Source: Glossina fuscipes (Eukaryota; Arthropoda; Insecta; Diptera; Glossinidae). Taken from it: a DNA stretch of 64,000 nucleotides. Below are positions 23,096-35,725 of the stretch, one piece after another. The stretch covers positions 1,777,901 through 1,841,900 of the forward strand of contig NW_023998565.1 in NCBI RefSeq assembly GCF_014805625.2, read 5' to 3'. The notes beneath the pieces are model-generated. The model made no database searches and was not told the DNA's origin. It saw only the letters and a list, made by a program, of their open reading frames with translations. Position 1 is the stretch's first letter. Each line of letters begins with the position of its first letter. The translations under genes and the position numbers were made by a program.

Positions 23096-23887
23096 TTGTG
23101 TCATCTCCAAAGGTGGTTTGACACAAATAGTGCCTTTCTGGGGAGTAATGCCGTCAAGCGCACGTCATCCCTACTAAAAATAATAGGACTTGCAGGTAGA
23201 GAGTTTTGAGTTGACGAGAATATAGAGGGGATGCCCACACTCGCACGGGCAGATTATGCGACTTGCCCGCCAAGATAACCAATTTTGAAAATTTCTGGAC
23301 ATTGCCTGGTCTAAACACTTCCCGGCCGCACGAGCTCATTTGAAATTAGCAAACCGCTCTCAAGTTATTACTATCGACGGAAAAATTAGTGTTAACAAAA
23401 TGACAGAAATATTATTAGCAGTTTCTAACATAAAGAATTGTAAAGTTTTTTTGTTACAGTTTACATCTCTGTGCCTGTTGTCACAGTTTCTGACTGACGT
23501 GTTACCGTTTAAAAAGAGTCTGAAGTTTGATTTTGCATAAAAAACTTCGATTGATTTTATATCTGATGTAGAACTTAAATCGATTACATTTTAAATAATA
23601 ACTGTTAATAACTTTTAAATGTCTACAAAAATAATAAAAAACTAAAAAATTCCTATGTTTTTATTTATAATTTGCATTTGAAGAGAAATTCCTATATATT
23701 TTGTTGTTGCCAAGATCAAGTGTCGCACACAAAAACATCTGTTTTTGTTTTGTTTTGCAGAGAAAAGCGAGTGTTTTTTTCAGCTATTTTTGCAAGAACA
23801 TGACGTTTAAGGAAAAAAATGTTAATTTATTCAGGAAAAAATTTTCACAATTGTTAATCTTTGATTTTTAAAAACAAATATTCTAAA
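23096..23887. other. Between the LINE relic and the Ku70-like fragment
   Basis: A 61-codon minus-strand frame (23339-23157) may be more ORF1 of the LINE, but it is too degraded to assign. The plus-strand 23700-23887 segment precedes the Ku70-like ATG. It contains TTTGTTTTGTTTTGCAG ending near 23760, possibly a splice acceptor or 5' UTR of the parent gene. Confidence 0.4.
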
Positions 23888-24162
23888 ATGTCCTCTCGGA
23901 ATTTGGATCACGAAGTCTTTATATCTGATTCTGAAGATGATGCTTACTTAAAGGCTAGTTACACTGGCCGAGATGCATTAATTATTGTGGTCGATGCCAA
24001 TTGATATACGGAAGTATGATGACTTAAACATTATACGCAGTGCTTTTCTTTCTGGTTTATTGTTTAATAACAAAGATGTTATCGGTTTGGTGTTTACCAA
24101 CACCAACGAAAGTCCTCAGCCGTATGAGCCGAACTGCTTAGGGGACAATAAAATGCCAGACA
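23888..24162 (+). pseudogene. Ku70 (Irbp) 5' fragment, frameshifted and truncated
   Basis: From ATG 23888 the frame gives an acidic head (SDSEDDAY) and then SYTGRDALIIVVDAN, the first strand of the Ku N-terminal von Willebrand-like domain, before a TGA at 24002. One frame over, the match continues with DDLNIIRSAFLSGLL, NNKDVIGLVFTNT, ESPQPYEPNCL and MPD, up to about 24162. From memory these blocks line up with the N-terminus of fly Ku70, the DNA end-binding subunit of nonhomologous end joining. Full Ku70 is around 600 residues; only about 90 remain. The shift corresponds to one inserted or two deleted bases, and the match ends at an A-rich stretch and a TAA microsatellite. I read it as a dead partial copy; a working Ku70 gene should exist elsewhere. 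A sequencing error at the shift is possible, but the truncation would remain. Confidence 0.65.
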
Positions 24163-24203
24163 AAAATAAAAAAACCGCGCAACATGTTAGTGCAGCGCAG
24201 CGA

Positions 24204-24223
24204 TAATAATAATAATAATAATC
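24204..24223. repeat. (TAA)n run
   Basis: About six TAA/ATA triplets just past the end of the Ku70-like homology. TAA tails are typical of I-clade LINEs, so a short LINE end inserted here could explain the truncation; the intervening 40 bases are too short to identify. Confidence 0.7.
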
Positions 24224-25569
24224 GATTCGGAGACAAATGAGCTGACAGATCCCCGGGCAGTTAATGTAATCAACGCTTGGTCTAAGATACTTTGAGAGAT
24301 CATTCGTTGCTTTTAACATACGAACAAATTAATTAAGCACGTAAGTAGCACGTTCCTTGCATGATGCTTTTGGGTTTGCAATCAAAAAGTGAACTCACAA
24401 AATGCTCTCTCGGGCATTACGGGAAAGTTGTCGCGCCCGCGATAAAGGCGCTATATGTTTATTTATGAGCAAACGTAAATCTATGCATGACTGTGTTTAT
24501 TTAGTTAGAGGTTTATTAAGCAAAACCCACAGTTTTGGACGGAATATGAAATAAGGAAAATAGTTTTATTATTCCGACTTTTTCAAAACAAGTCTTTACA
24601 TGGAAGTTATCTCAGAAAGAGTACAATAAAATCGATTTTCAACGAAATTCGCTCCTAGTCCCCAACACAACGGTCTATTAAACTTAATCAAAATATCTCC
24701 ATCATTGCACTCTGTAAGTTGAGAACATAAGTAGACGGGCGGACATCAGATGGAGGGATGAGTAAAATTAATCTCAAGTCCTCTTCTACGCTTAATATAA
24801 CCGTGCCACAGACCGTCTTGTTTTTTTCACTTTTATTCACAAAATTTTTAAACTTTGAATCATTTCATGGACAGGGCATTAAAACCAAATGTCTTCGAAA
24901 TACAAGCCCGTTAATTCCGGTCAAAGAGAGTTGATTACCATCGTGATGCTTAGCAATTACTGTTAATTTCTCGGCTTCCACTTTCAACAAGAAATATGAG
25001 CTCACAAATATGTACCAAAACGCAAAGTTTATCGAAGACATCATGTTTTCCTAAATGACTCTTATCGGTATCCCAAATTCGAGAATTTTTACACTATAAT
25101 TGGAATGAAGGTGTAAATCATCAATAAGCGATGATTTCGTTTACGAAATCATTTAAATTAAACAAGTTTTTACTTCGACGTTGCTTCCTTCAAATACATA
25201 ATAAACTCGTTGTTCTTGTTGCAAATCCAATGCCCAGACTTTAGAAATAATGTCTTAAAAGTCCTTCAAATTTTAGCAGAAGTCAACAAAACATGATACA
25301 CATAAGATAAAAATTTATAAATAATAATTACGAATTACATGCTATTCTTAATCTTCCATCTATCGTAGATTTACGTACGTTTTTCGAAAAATCAATTTTT
25401 TATTATTGATTTAACTTTTGCTTTGCACCGTCTAGAGTAGATAAAAAAATTCGTTACTTGCAAATAATATTTTCCTTTAAATTTCGGCTATTTTGGTAAG
25501 GGTTCCAAGAATAGCGAATGCATCAAATAAATTTCTAGAGGCAAGTTAAAGCTTTAATAGCTCACGCTG
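24224..25569. other. Gene-free stretch with one repeat copy
   Basis: No gene. At about 24660-24790 a minus-strand copy of repeat family A flank is recognisable (TGTCCGCCCGTCTACTTATG and TGGAGATATTTTGATTAAG in reverse). The rest is AT-rich with no visible structure. Confidence 0.45.
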
Positions 25570-25940
25570 ATCATTCTAAACCACGCAAGACCACCGACCA
25601 TACAAACTGTTTCACGAAACGATGACCAAGGAATAAGTAAGTTTCTCGGCTTGCTAGAATTTTCTAATATTTTTTGGATGTTCTGGCCATTGCTATTCCC
25701 CTTTTTATCCCTAAGTCATTGCCACTGTTTTCGTGTGATATGGATCCAAGGTATAAAAGCTTGGAGACCCTTTCTGTACTTTGGTTATTAATTGATAGAG
25801 TAGCATTTGTATACGGAGTTTTCGGTCGACTTACGATCATAAAATTGGTTTTGCTGATATTTAAGTTTAATCCCAAATTGTTACTTTGATCATTTACAAT
25901 CTGAACCATCGTTAGCAGATCCTGAAGATACACCTGGAGA
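25570..25940 (-). mobile_element. Non-LTR reverse transcriptase, C-terminal relic
   Basis: An 89-codon minus-strand frame (25933-25664) reads like the end of a LINE reverse transcriptase. It has LQDLLTMVQIVNDQSNNLGL, then LNLNISKTNFMIVSR, then TERVSKLLYLGS and IKRGIAMAR. Beyond its stop the same strand gives HRFVKQFVWSVVLRGLE, the expected following block. The palm and YADD region is missing on the N-terminal side, replaced by unrelated AT-rich sequence. The wording suggests a lineage different from the jockey-like copies at 20.6-23.1 kb. Confidence 0.75.
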
Positions 25941-27832
25941 CAAGTGTTCTCTTAACTAGCTCCTCCGTTCCTAAAATTTGCATTAGCATTTTTTACAATA
26001 TCTTACAAAAAACATTCTCTACATAAATACATATGTTCGATAGGTTAATTTAAACATTTTTTTAACGTAGATACCTTTTTGCTCGAAAATTGAACTTTTT
26101 CTTTCGAACACTAGCCAATCGAACGATTGTATCAATGTCTTTAAAGAATCCTATGTGTTTCTTTATTTAATTCAAATTTGTACGGAAATCCGCTTAGATG
26201 GCAGAGCTTCCTTAGCTTAAGACGCCTCGCGAAAATGACACCGTTGCTAACATTTTTAATATTTTTTATAAATAATACGTTCTATCGAAACAAAATGTTA
26301 AAAACGTCTATTTGTTTAAAGCGTTGCTATGGCGTATCCCTTGAGTAATAAGTTATCGTATTGTGCTTCTACATCCATTTCTGTACCGTCATACAAAAAT
26401 AGATTTTAGAATTGCTGATTTCCTTTTTTTCCCACTTTCTCTTTTTTCTCGAACCGGGCAGATACTTCCATAATTACTAAGAGGATTCATTTTCACGAAT
26501 TATGCGTTTTATCTAGACGGAAACCAATTCGGTGTCGATTTGCAGTAATTGAAGTAAGCCGAAAATATTCCATGTTACATTGCGCACTTGGTCTATTAAC
26601 TTAGAGGAGAAAAGACAGAAAATGGAGTGACGAATTAAGTAAAGAATTAAGAAAAGATTGCTTGAAATTCTTAAGCACGCAAAAGGAGATAAAAGTGAAT
26701 AAAAAATTTTTTACAGGCCTGTTTTACGGCACGTGATTGCGTTAAATTAAGCTCCTTGTGGCATTTTACGTTAGTATCGCCATATGCTGCTCGTATGATA
26801 AAATGCTGTCTATACACTAGACCTACGCAATGGTTGATGGTAATTTAACGTTTGCCCAAAAAGCAGTATAACTTTCGGATTTATTTTGTACCTTTTCTTT
26901 TATGGTACAAATTTGGTAATGTTTAAACTAAATCAAGCACAAAGATATCGCAGAATGTGTTAAAAAGCCAATGACACCAATCATCGTACGAATGACCACA
27001 AGTACAAACGCATGCATGAACCTGGGCTTGCATTTATGGGTTCATACGCTCGTTTGAATATTTTTATAAAATATGATGATATGTTCTATATAACATCCCC
27101 ATAGTTATCGCAAGCCACCCCATCCATGTGTAAGACCCAAAAACATGTGCATGGTCCTTTTGCAACAGTAATGTTTATGATACCGTTATTTAATATAATA
27201 AAAATTTGTATGTTTGGAAGAGCTATGAAAACAAAGAACGTTCAAATAATTTGCTTAACAACCTATTGTCGTCTATCTTCTGACGTATTACGTTAAAATA
27301 TCTTGGTCAGTTTACGCTTTATGTTGAACACTTCTTATGTTGCATAAGGTGCCAAACAAAGACCGTAAGCAAGGGGTGGATTTTTTATGAATAATGAATG
27401 ATTTGTTTTTAACTTATCTCTGCTTAAACAGTGTTTCAAAGATAATATTTAAAGGTTTACGTACACGTACAGGACAGACAGACAGAAATCAGATTAAACA
27501 TACATTTAACCATAAAAATATTTGCAGGAAAATGGATATAAATTTTTACTGCTTACGATTAGTGGTCAGCAAACGGCGGAAGACAAATAAGAATTCCGTA
27601 ACGAACAGTAACTGTCAACATGTTTGTTGCGTTGTGGTTATATGAACACTGCGCGTATGTGTACTAAATAAGCAGGCAATTAGAAAGCGCACGGCTTTTA
27701 CCTGGTCGCTTTATATTGATTCAATTGCCATACAAGTATAACTAACTGCTATAAACTAGTAACCCCCATAAGTGCTAATATAAAAGTTCTCAGTATCTTG
27801 TTTGATTAAGACAATACAAATTTACAGGCATA
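25941..27832. other. Gene-free stretch, 25941-27832
   Basis: AT-rich DNA. The plus-strand frame at 27394-27645 has no family resemblance. I see no repeat copies, splice pairs or RNA structures to report. Confidence 0.5.
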
Positions 27833-28080
27833 CTTAAATATATAAACACATAAAAATAAATATATATGTACATTTATTTAATATATATGTGCCTTTATAT
27901 ATATATATACATATATATATATATGCATTTATACATTTATATACATAATAAATATATATACACGTACACATATACATGTATATATACATGTACACACATT
28001 TATATATGTATATAATGTATACACATATGCATATATACATATATATATATATACATACATATATATTTATATAACATTTC
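27833..28080. repeat. TA/ATAC-rich simple repeat, about 250 bases
   Basis: Long tract of TATATA, ATACAT and GTATAT units. It creates a spurious Tyr/Ile/Cys-rich frame on the minus strand. Typical fly low-complexity DNA. Confidence 0.9.
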
Positions 28081-30900
28081 ATTGCATCATAATGAGGGTC
28101 ATTAAGTCAGTTGTTCATTAACCGATTCTTTTCAGCAACTTGGCCCCTTGATACATATTTGTCTCTATGACTTATTGCGTTTTGTTAACAAATCGCCTTA
28201 ACGCCACCCAATACTTTTACACTCCACCCCACCATTTCATATAGTGTTTACTTGCGATGTCAATGTGTGTTAATCTCTTAATGCATTTAGTCATTTAGTC
28301 GTTTCTATCTTATTCCGTTTTCCAATTCATTTTTAGATGTTTACAAAGCTTACATGTGATATGCGAATTGTATGTAGTCATCCGCACCACAAACGCCTTG
28401 ATTGCCGTCTGCATTTACTTTGCTTTGGGAAAATTTTCACAATTAATTCATTTACGCCAACAACAATGATAAAGATTGAGAATCGACCATTAATACAATT
28501 GTTTTTAGAAAGTTTATCTGTAGTTATATTTATATATGAGAAACTGAGAGGAAGGGGGAAAGTTTCTTCCTCACAATCTTAGGATAAATATTTCGATCTT
28601 GTTTTTTATAATAAAAGAGATCACGGAAATTTTGCCTAAAATTACAACCATTTTTGCGAAACTTAAAATGAGGTGAAGCAGTTACGCGTACTCCTAAACA
28701 TCGGAAGATTCAACTAAGAGACCCAACCAACCTCGTACCTCCGACCGGCTCCTTGGTTTGAGAGCGAAAGTCTTTCCTTTCAAAAAGCAGTACAACAATT
28801 TAGAATTGTTTTCTTATGTTTCTTAATTAAAAGCTTCGATTGGTCGGAGCTGAGATGTAAACACACTAACCAAACAATAAATGAAAACTTATTTACAGAA
28901 GCCAACGCGTCTAGTCGCTGCATAGAAAAAGAAAAGATAAACGAAAATCGCTTAGTCGGTAAGGAATACTAACAATAAATGCAATTAGTAGCTCATTTTT
29001 TTTTCAAATTTATACGAAATTTATATATGTCGATTTGCGTACCTCTAGCGAAGGCTGCAAATATAAAATGCTAACGGGGATTTGAAACGGACTGCTTAAA
29101 TTGACTGGATTTATCGTAAAGGTAAACGTACACATGTACGCCGACAGGCCACGATCCCGATCGTGTGTTGGGTATTTGTGTCTTTTATGGTAACTAAACG
29201 CTTCTATATGTAAACGTTAATAATCTTAAGGAACATACTTGCACATTTGTACATAAAGCAACATCGACAAAAAAAACCATTAATTTGATTAACATGTAAC
29301 CAAACAACTTTGCAAGAGGAAGGACGGTTTAACATTAAGCGAACAAAGTTTCAGTGTTTAAACACTTATTTGTGATTGTCTCCCTTGCTTACGCACGCAC
29401 ACTTGTGTACGTACATTTCTGATTATTAAATTTGTTTCAACAAACTAACAAACATTCATTCATCCATGCCTGCAACTAGTCCTGTCCAGTTCAGTCTAGC
29501 TTAGCACAGCGAGGAGGGGGCAAGTCAACTAGTGCAGATTTATAAAACACGCTAAAGAGCTAAGCAGTTAGTTCATCTAACGATAAAAAAGATGTTGTTA
29601 TGCCCGTTACTGTAATTCTTGCTCTCTTCTGGCGCTTCCGTCAACGACTATCAAAAACGTGCTTTTATATAAATTAAAAGGAAATGAATTGATATGCTTT
29701 CGATGAGTATGAAATGTAACGGAGAGCGTAATACGTAGGAGGCTGTGTTTTGGATATTAAGCAATTTGCTGGTGTATGCGAAGATGAGAAGTGGGTGTAG
29801 CTTTGCTATGGATGTAAAGCAAAGTTAAGGAAAGTTGTAACCACATTAACGCTTACGTTTCTGAAGAAGCAAACAAAAAAACAACTGTAGACTCGGGGCT
29901 CGAAACGAAATAAGGTAATTGACTACTTGCACCTTCTCTTTCTCGCAAATCATTCAAACACAGTACACGAGTACATGTAAACGTAATATATTTGGTTTTG
30001 CTGGAAAGCATGGATAATGGAGTTTTAACGGTAATTAATAAATTCAGACAATTTGTTCATACGTTTACAATCAGCCTCTCAACGTCATCGCATAAACAGA
30101 AAGCATGCATTTGCGCACAGAAATTTAACGGTATGGAAGCAAACTAATATTTGCGAAAACGCGTAAAAGGAACCGAATAAAATAATTCATATTTTTTGCA
30201 ATTACCCACGTACGTACGTATGTACGCATGCATACACACGTGTCCACAGAAATGTGTATTTTCAATTAAAATTATTTAGCGCAGCCCGGCCGAAGTTTAT
30301 TTACAGAAAATTAAAATTTATTACAATAATAATTAGCATCTTATGTCAATATTCATATGATAATTTAATTAAGCTAATGTCAATGTTCAAATATACACAA
30401 TATATATCTTTATAAAATATTCATTTGGAGCAGTCTACGCCTATTTCGTCGCCATATTTTTATAAAAAAATAATACGCTTATCAATGAAACGAGAAATTT
30501 AAGAGAGATTTGTCTTTATCACACTTTAACATACGCTGTGGCACGGCTTCGTTGTATTGATATTGTCAAAATAACGTGACTCGAAAGCCGATTATTAGAG
30601 AAAACGTCGGGAACTTTTGGCTTGATTTATAATCTGAGGAGTCTTTTAGACTCTTTTTGTCTTTACGGGCTTTAAGTTTCAGTTTATTATCGATTATTAT
30701 TGAATTTTTCTATCCAATTTTATACATGCGAACTTGTTGCCTATTGTGAGCGCGACTATGAGCAGGCTATATCTGATTTCTAGCTCAATCCCTGAAGCGT
30801 CTCTTTAGTTTTGCACTAATTTTTGCAAACGTTAATGTTTGAACAAAAGACGACAGTCAGACGACACTGTCTTAATCTATTTATCTATCGATCTATCTGA
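28081..30900. other. Gene-free stretch, 28081-30900
   Basis: No supported gene. The plus-strand ATG frame at 28337 follows an acceptor-like TTCATTTTTAG but has no recognisable product. A small perfect inverted repeat (CACGATC / GATCGTG) lies at about 29150-29165. Tetranucleotide-like ACGT/TACG runs are seen near 30207-30240. Confidence 0.45.
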
Positions 30901-33481
30901 TCAAAAATTTATATTTTTTATAAGATGTCGATGTTTCTGGAATTTACAACCAGAGACGTAAACTCTCGGAATGAAACCCTTTTTATCGTCTGACAAAGCA
31001 TGATTTGCAACATCTTGACGATTCTTCTTCTTCTGGAGTTCATAAAATCAACAACAGATGGTTTATTGTGCTTTAAAGCAATAGGCAGACGACGCAAGAC
31101 ACTATTTTTAAACCCTAACAAATGTAACCTGAAAAAGTCAGTCAGGTCTGTATTAATCTTTTGGGAAAAATTGCTTCGTCCCATAAGTGACATCCAGGGA
31201 AAGATAACGTTCACGACACTAAGCTAACTTTCGCAACAGCATATCTTTTATAAAAATATACTTATACATCCTCGTAGGAAAGTATTTAATATTCTCTACC
31301 TAATGATTTCACACTTATAAAATTATAACTTGAACGACACGTGCGGGCAATTGAACTTTATTTAAAAAAAAAAAAAATAGAAACTAAAGTACGGCTTTTT
31401 TCCCCTTTTTTGAAATGTTTAATATAAAGAACTGAACAACTATAGATTTAAGGAAAGCACGCAAGGAAGATGCAAGGAAGGCTATCAGCAAAAGGAAAAT
31501 ATTTAAAGTGCAAAATTTTAATTCGTGCGGAAATAAAATCAATTGACGGAAAATACCTTTCCTGATTTCGTTCAAGGAAAGAGAGTAGAATTAGAGAGTT
31601 AATCAAGACTTGCGACTGCTTTCACATTCTTAAAGCTTCGATAAACTGACTAACAAAGATTATTAAGATTAAAACTAAAATCTACAATTCTAGAAAATAT
31701 TGCGAAAGAAGAAGGAAAAAATTATGTCCTTTTCAAAACTTTTCATGTGCACATGCTAATTACATGTCTTATCGCCTAATAAATTATACAGTTTCAAATA
31801 TTGAAGTGATTATAGGTGGATCGCTAACTACTCTCGAAGTATTTAAGTGGGTAGACCAATAAAACAGCCTAAAAATACTACTAGGCTACTTTTTTCAATG
31901 GAAGGAAAGATAATTTGAATTTTTCGCCATTATTGCGGTAAAGTGTTGCCAACATCTAAGTAAGAAACACAATTTGAAAACTGACAGTTAATTAAAAGTG
32001 GGCATTACAGAAGCGAGCGACGCGATTTACGCGATAAACAATATATTAAAAATAAAGAAAATTTGTTGGCCACAGTTCACAACTTTCATTACAAATTACA
32101 AAATATTGTCGGGGTATTGATTTAATCTTGTCTCTGCGAAGAGTTTTTTCAAAGCTCTATGCCAGCAATCTCACTGCCGTTCGCGTATTGAACGTTGCAT
32201 CAACGAATCTCAACCACCTTTATGCGAAATGTTCTTGGAAAATTTCGAAATTTCGATAAAATTCGAGGGACGTGCCCACGTAATGTAATATTATTACAAC
32301 TGTGCCCAAAAAAATAAATTTTTTGACTATTTAAAATTTTGAGACACCGCCGATTGTCTTTTTATCTTATATTTGACTATTGAAGGAACTACTTAAGCCA
32401 ACAAAAAAATTGGTTATTTTAAAAAATCTACAGTTGTCCAGCCCGTTAGTACAATCTACGTAAAATTTTAGCTTAAGCAAAATCCATAGGGCGTTGACTA
32501 GATTATCATTTCATTTATCTATCCAAGTCAAAAAGATCCAATACATAAAAATAGGATTGCCCATTTTAATCATGGCAGTTTTTCTCTTCATGCATGCGTC
32601 TATTGTTAGTTCAAGCAACGAAAGGAAATTTAAGTTTGATTTGAAAAACTTAAAGAACTTTCAGAAATAAAGCATTACTTATAAATTCGTATATACAAAA
32701 TATAGGCGCATTTTGATTTCTATATGTGTACAAATTCGTATTAAATTATGTTGTTTTTGCTTGCGTTGCAACTATTTCTTCTGCAATATTAACTTAAAAC
32801 CTTTACATTGCTTTCATTAATTTCAATCACGGCTTGCAGAATACACCAATGCGAAATTTTATGGAAGTGTGCAACCATGAGGACGAGCAAGAATACTACG
32901 TTTCGCAAAGAGCTAAGTGATTCTCAAAGAAGGATAGACTTAGATCACTTAGTAAGCTCTCTTTTTAATTCCGTTTTTACTACTCCTTGTCGTTGCTATT
33001 TTGCCTGCGAATCGTTAAGTGAAAGGTTGTCAAGTTTCTATTTTCAATTTTACTTATTTCCAAGCAATATCAATTAAATTGATTGAAATATTTTGTAGAC
33101 ACAGTTTTGCTTTTATTTACCCTCAATAATGCGCTTAAAGTGGCCTAAAACTTATCATCCATGTGCAATATTTTGAAACAAAAATAGTAATATACATTTC
33201 ATATTATACACATATGTACACATATTCTGTCATTCATTTGTGCATTTTCTTTTTTATTTATACATATAGCTAAATAAATATGGTGTTGTTGTATGTACGT
33301 GTTTTATATCACTTAATTAAGTACAAAATGTGGCCAAGAGTTCATTTCAGTGGTCATTGACCCTACTATTGCAATATCAAGTAAATTGCAATACAATGCA
33401 ATGCATTGCGATGGCAGAATACCAGCGACAGGGTTTTGAAGGGGTCTTACGTCAGAAAAAAAAATATATGATAATTACCAA
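30901..33481. other. Gene-free stretch, 30901-33481
   Basis: No supported gene. A 98-codon minus-strand frame (31214-30921) starts with ATG but resembles nothing I know. A plus-strand frame of about 57 codons at about 32116-32285 has Cys/Arg/Glu-rich, protein-like composition (for example SRIERCINESQPPLCEMFLE), but no start, splice signal or family match decides it. The rest is AT-rich. Confidence 0.4.
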
Positions 33482-33535
33482 ACCAAATATATATATATAT
33501 ATATACATATATAAAAAATATATACATATATTAAA
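33482..33535. repeat. (TA)n microsatellite
   Basis: TATATA-rich run interrupted by ATACATATATAAAAAA. It is low-complexity sequence. Confidence 0.85.
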
Positions 33536-34043
33536 AGTAATTAAGAATCATTTGTGTCTGTCTAAACTTTTTTCATCAATTGGAAACAAATAATGCAAAA
33601 ACGAATAGTAAAAATAAAGTGTATATATAAAAAAGCGTAAAATTTTGCGAAATTTGCATTAATTTGAGTCATTGTTTTGAGGTATAATTTCATAATGAAA
33701 CTTTACCGATTTTTGCTTCATTAAGTAAACTTTTCAAATATCGTATGCATGTTTATATTCGGGCGGTGCTTAAATTAAATTTGTAAGTGTTTTAATGAAA
33801 ATGATTGAAATATCTTTTTTATTACTAATTATTGATTTATTGTTTTTATACAGAGACTAAAAATGAGGGCCAAGATCCAAATTACATTGCGCAGGAATTT
33901 TCTCTAAATTGGTATCACTCTGACAGACGTCTGTGCCAAATTTCATGTCATAAACATCTTTAGTGTGTCAACTGCGATTGGTTTCGTACGATATAAAAAT
34001 CGTTCTTTCGGATATTTATGATGTAAAATTTTGTTGACCGAAA

Positions 34044-34230
34044 AAACCGCGTCAAAGTCAAAAATCAAGTTGATGTTAAAAGTTTTCTTCAATCATCGTG
34101 GTGATGTGCACTACGAAATTGTTCCGCCGGACCAAACTGTTAACTAGCAATATTATTTGATCTTGAGGGTTGCGTTGAAGGCAACGAAATAGTTTTCGAA
34201 TTATAAATAGGTTTGAAAAAGAAAAAATTA
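34044..34230 (+). mobile_element. Mariner transposase relic
   Basis: The plus frame gives ASKSKIKLMLKVFFNHRGDV followed by HYEIVPPDQTVN, then a TAG (34145-34147), then QYYLILRVALKATK. This is the central segment of a mariner transposase (the FFDxxGxVHxEFxPxGQTVN block and the YYL.vL..L helix after it). The flanking catalytic Asp motifs (TGDE, HDNAPxH) are not present and an in-frame stop interrupts it, so only a fragment remains. The wording differs from the mariner pieces at 49.2-49.5 kb, suggesting another subfamily. Confidence 0.75.
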
Positions 34231-35324
34231 AAGTAGCCTTCCATTTTCGACCCAGCAATACCTTGTTTTATTTTATTCTTTTTTAGCTAGTTTATTGAAA
34301 CTGATTTCAATTGCAAGTAGGGCGTGACGTTAATCTTAGCAACGAGTAGCTGTCGTAAACGGCAGCAACTAACATAAAGTAATCAAATGCAGTCGCAACG
34401 TATATCGGCTTTCCGTCTGATCTGACCTTTTGCGCATTTCAGAGTTCCAAATGTGCGCAATTTCTGCAGAGTTGATCGTGAATGGGCCTAATATCTCTTA
34501 GATTCTTCATTAGCAAAAGTAAGTACATAGAGGGGAGGTATTCGGCCTAATGCGACAAACAGTTAGATTATTCTAATAAATATATGGGAGAAATTTCGGA
34601 GATTGAATGGCTTTAAAAAATAAAGTTTTGAATTTGTTTTATAGATCCCTACAAAAAACACGACAGATAAAATAGTTCAGGACGTTACACTAAAAAATAA
34701 AGTGTACACATTTTCTTAGCTCTTTGATTCATTGTCTTGTATGTTCTGATTCGAATGGGGAGTCTAGCAATTGCTATCCTCGTACAATAAGCATAAAGAT
34801 TCAAGGTACAAATGCACTATGTCTTACATATCCGTATATGTGGAAATTCTTGTTTCTTTATTAATCATGACTACGTCATAAAAATACGAGTTCATTACTG
34901 TGGGTTTGTTTATAATACTCTGGCATATAATCGAAAGTTAACATTCTTTAAGTGATTGACTGTTACCTTAAATATTTGATTTAAAGAATTGTGTCCTTTA
35001 GAAGCTTTTTGTTGCCGTTTAAATGTTTTAGTCGTTTAGGCTCGTCTGTCATACGTTCTCGAACTTGGTGTACGGCAGTGTAAGATATTATTATTATCTA
35101 ATGCTTAACTGAGATATATCAAAGTGAAAGTTTCTATCTTCACCGCTACCACAGAGCCAGATGAACAGAAAGATGAGCTAAACTTACGATTTCACGTTTA
35201 TCAAGTATTAGAAGCTTGGTTCGCGCTAAGCAAAGAATATAAGTACACGGCAGATAAAAAGATTGGATCGTTACTAACTGCTCCAAATTTATGCATTTCT
35301 GTAGATCTTAAACTAGCTGTGATT
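34231..35324. other. Gene-free stretch, 34231-35324
   Basis: No supported gene. The plus frame at 35124-35357 is ATG-less and runs into the adjacent AT repeat. Confidence 0.5.
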
Positions 35325-35327
35325 TGC

Positions 35328-35356
35328 ATACATATATATATATACAATATATTATA

Positions 35357-35391
<35 letters not shown>

Positions 35392-35399
35392 ATATTATA

Positions 35400-35434
<35 letters not shown>

Positions 35435-35442
35435 ATATTATA

Positions 35443-35477
<35 letters not shown>

Positions 35478-35510
35478 ATATATATATATACAATATATTA
35501 TAACACATTT
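35328..35510. repeat. 43-base AT minisatellite
   Basis: The unit ACAATATATTATAACAC plus a (AT)n spacer starts at 35344, 35387, 35430 and 35490. The first three copies are exactly 43 bases apart; the last has a longer AT spacer. A compound of a fixed 17-base block and a slipping AT tract. Confidence 0.9.
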
Positions 35511-35659
35511 TATTACATGTATATGTAAGGGTGTGTATGACATGATATTAGCTTATGATACTCATCTTTTCATTATAACTTTTGTAAGAAATTGTCTGAC
35601 TATAGGCTTTGTGTTTAATTTCAAAAATATGCAAACTTTCTCCACAAATGCCTTTCTCT

Positions 35660-35668
35660 TTCTCCCTC

Positions 35669-35720
<52 letters not shown>

Positions 35721-35725
35721 TCCCT
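35660..35725. repeat. (CT)n microsatellite
   Basis: Near-perfect CT repeat of about 65 bases. Two overlapping plus-strand frames (Leu-Ser repeats) are produced by it and are not genes. Long CT/GA tracts can bind GAGA factor in flies, but nothing here shows that role. Confidence 0.9.

Noticed and set aside
27834..28082. 82-codon Tyr/Ile/Cys-rich minus frame
   Set aside because: It is translation of a TA/ATAC simple repeat.
35352..35543. 63-codon minus frame of Tyr-Ile repeats
   Set aside because: It is translation of the AT minisatellite.
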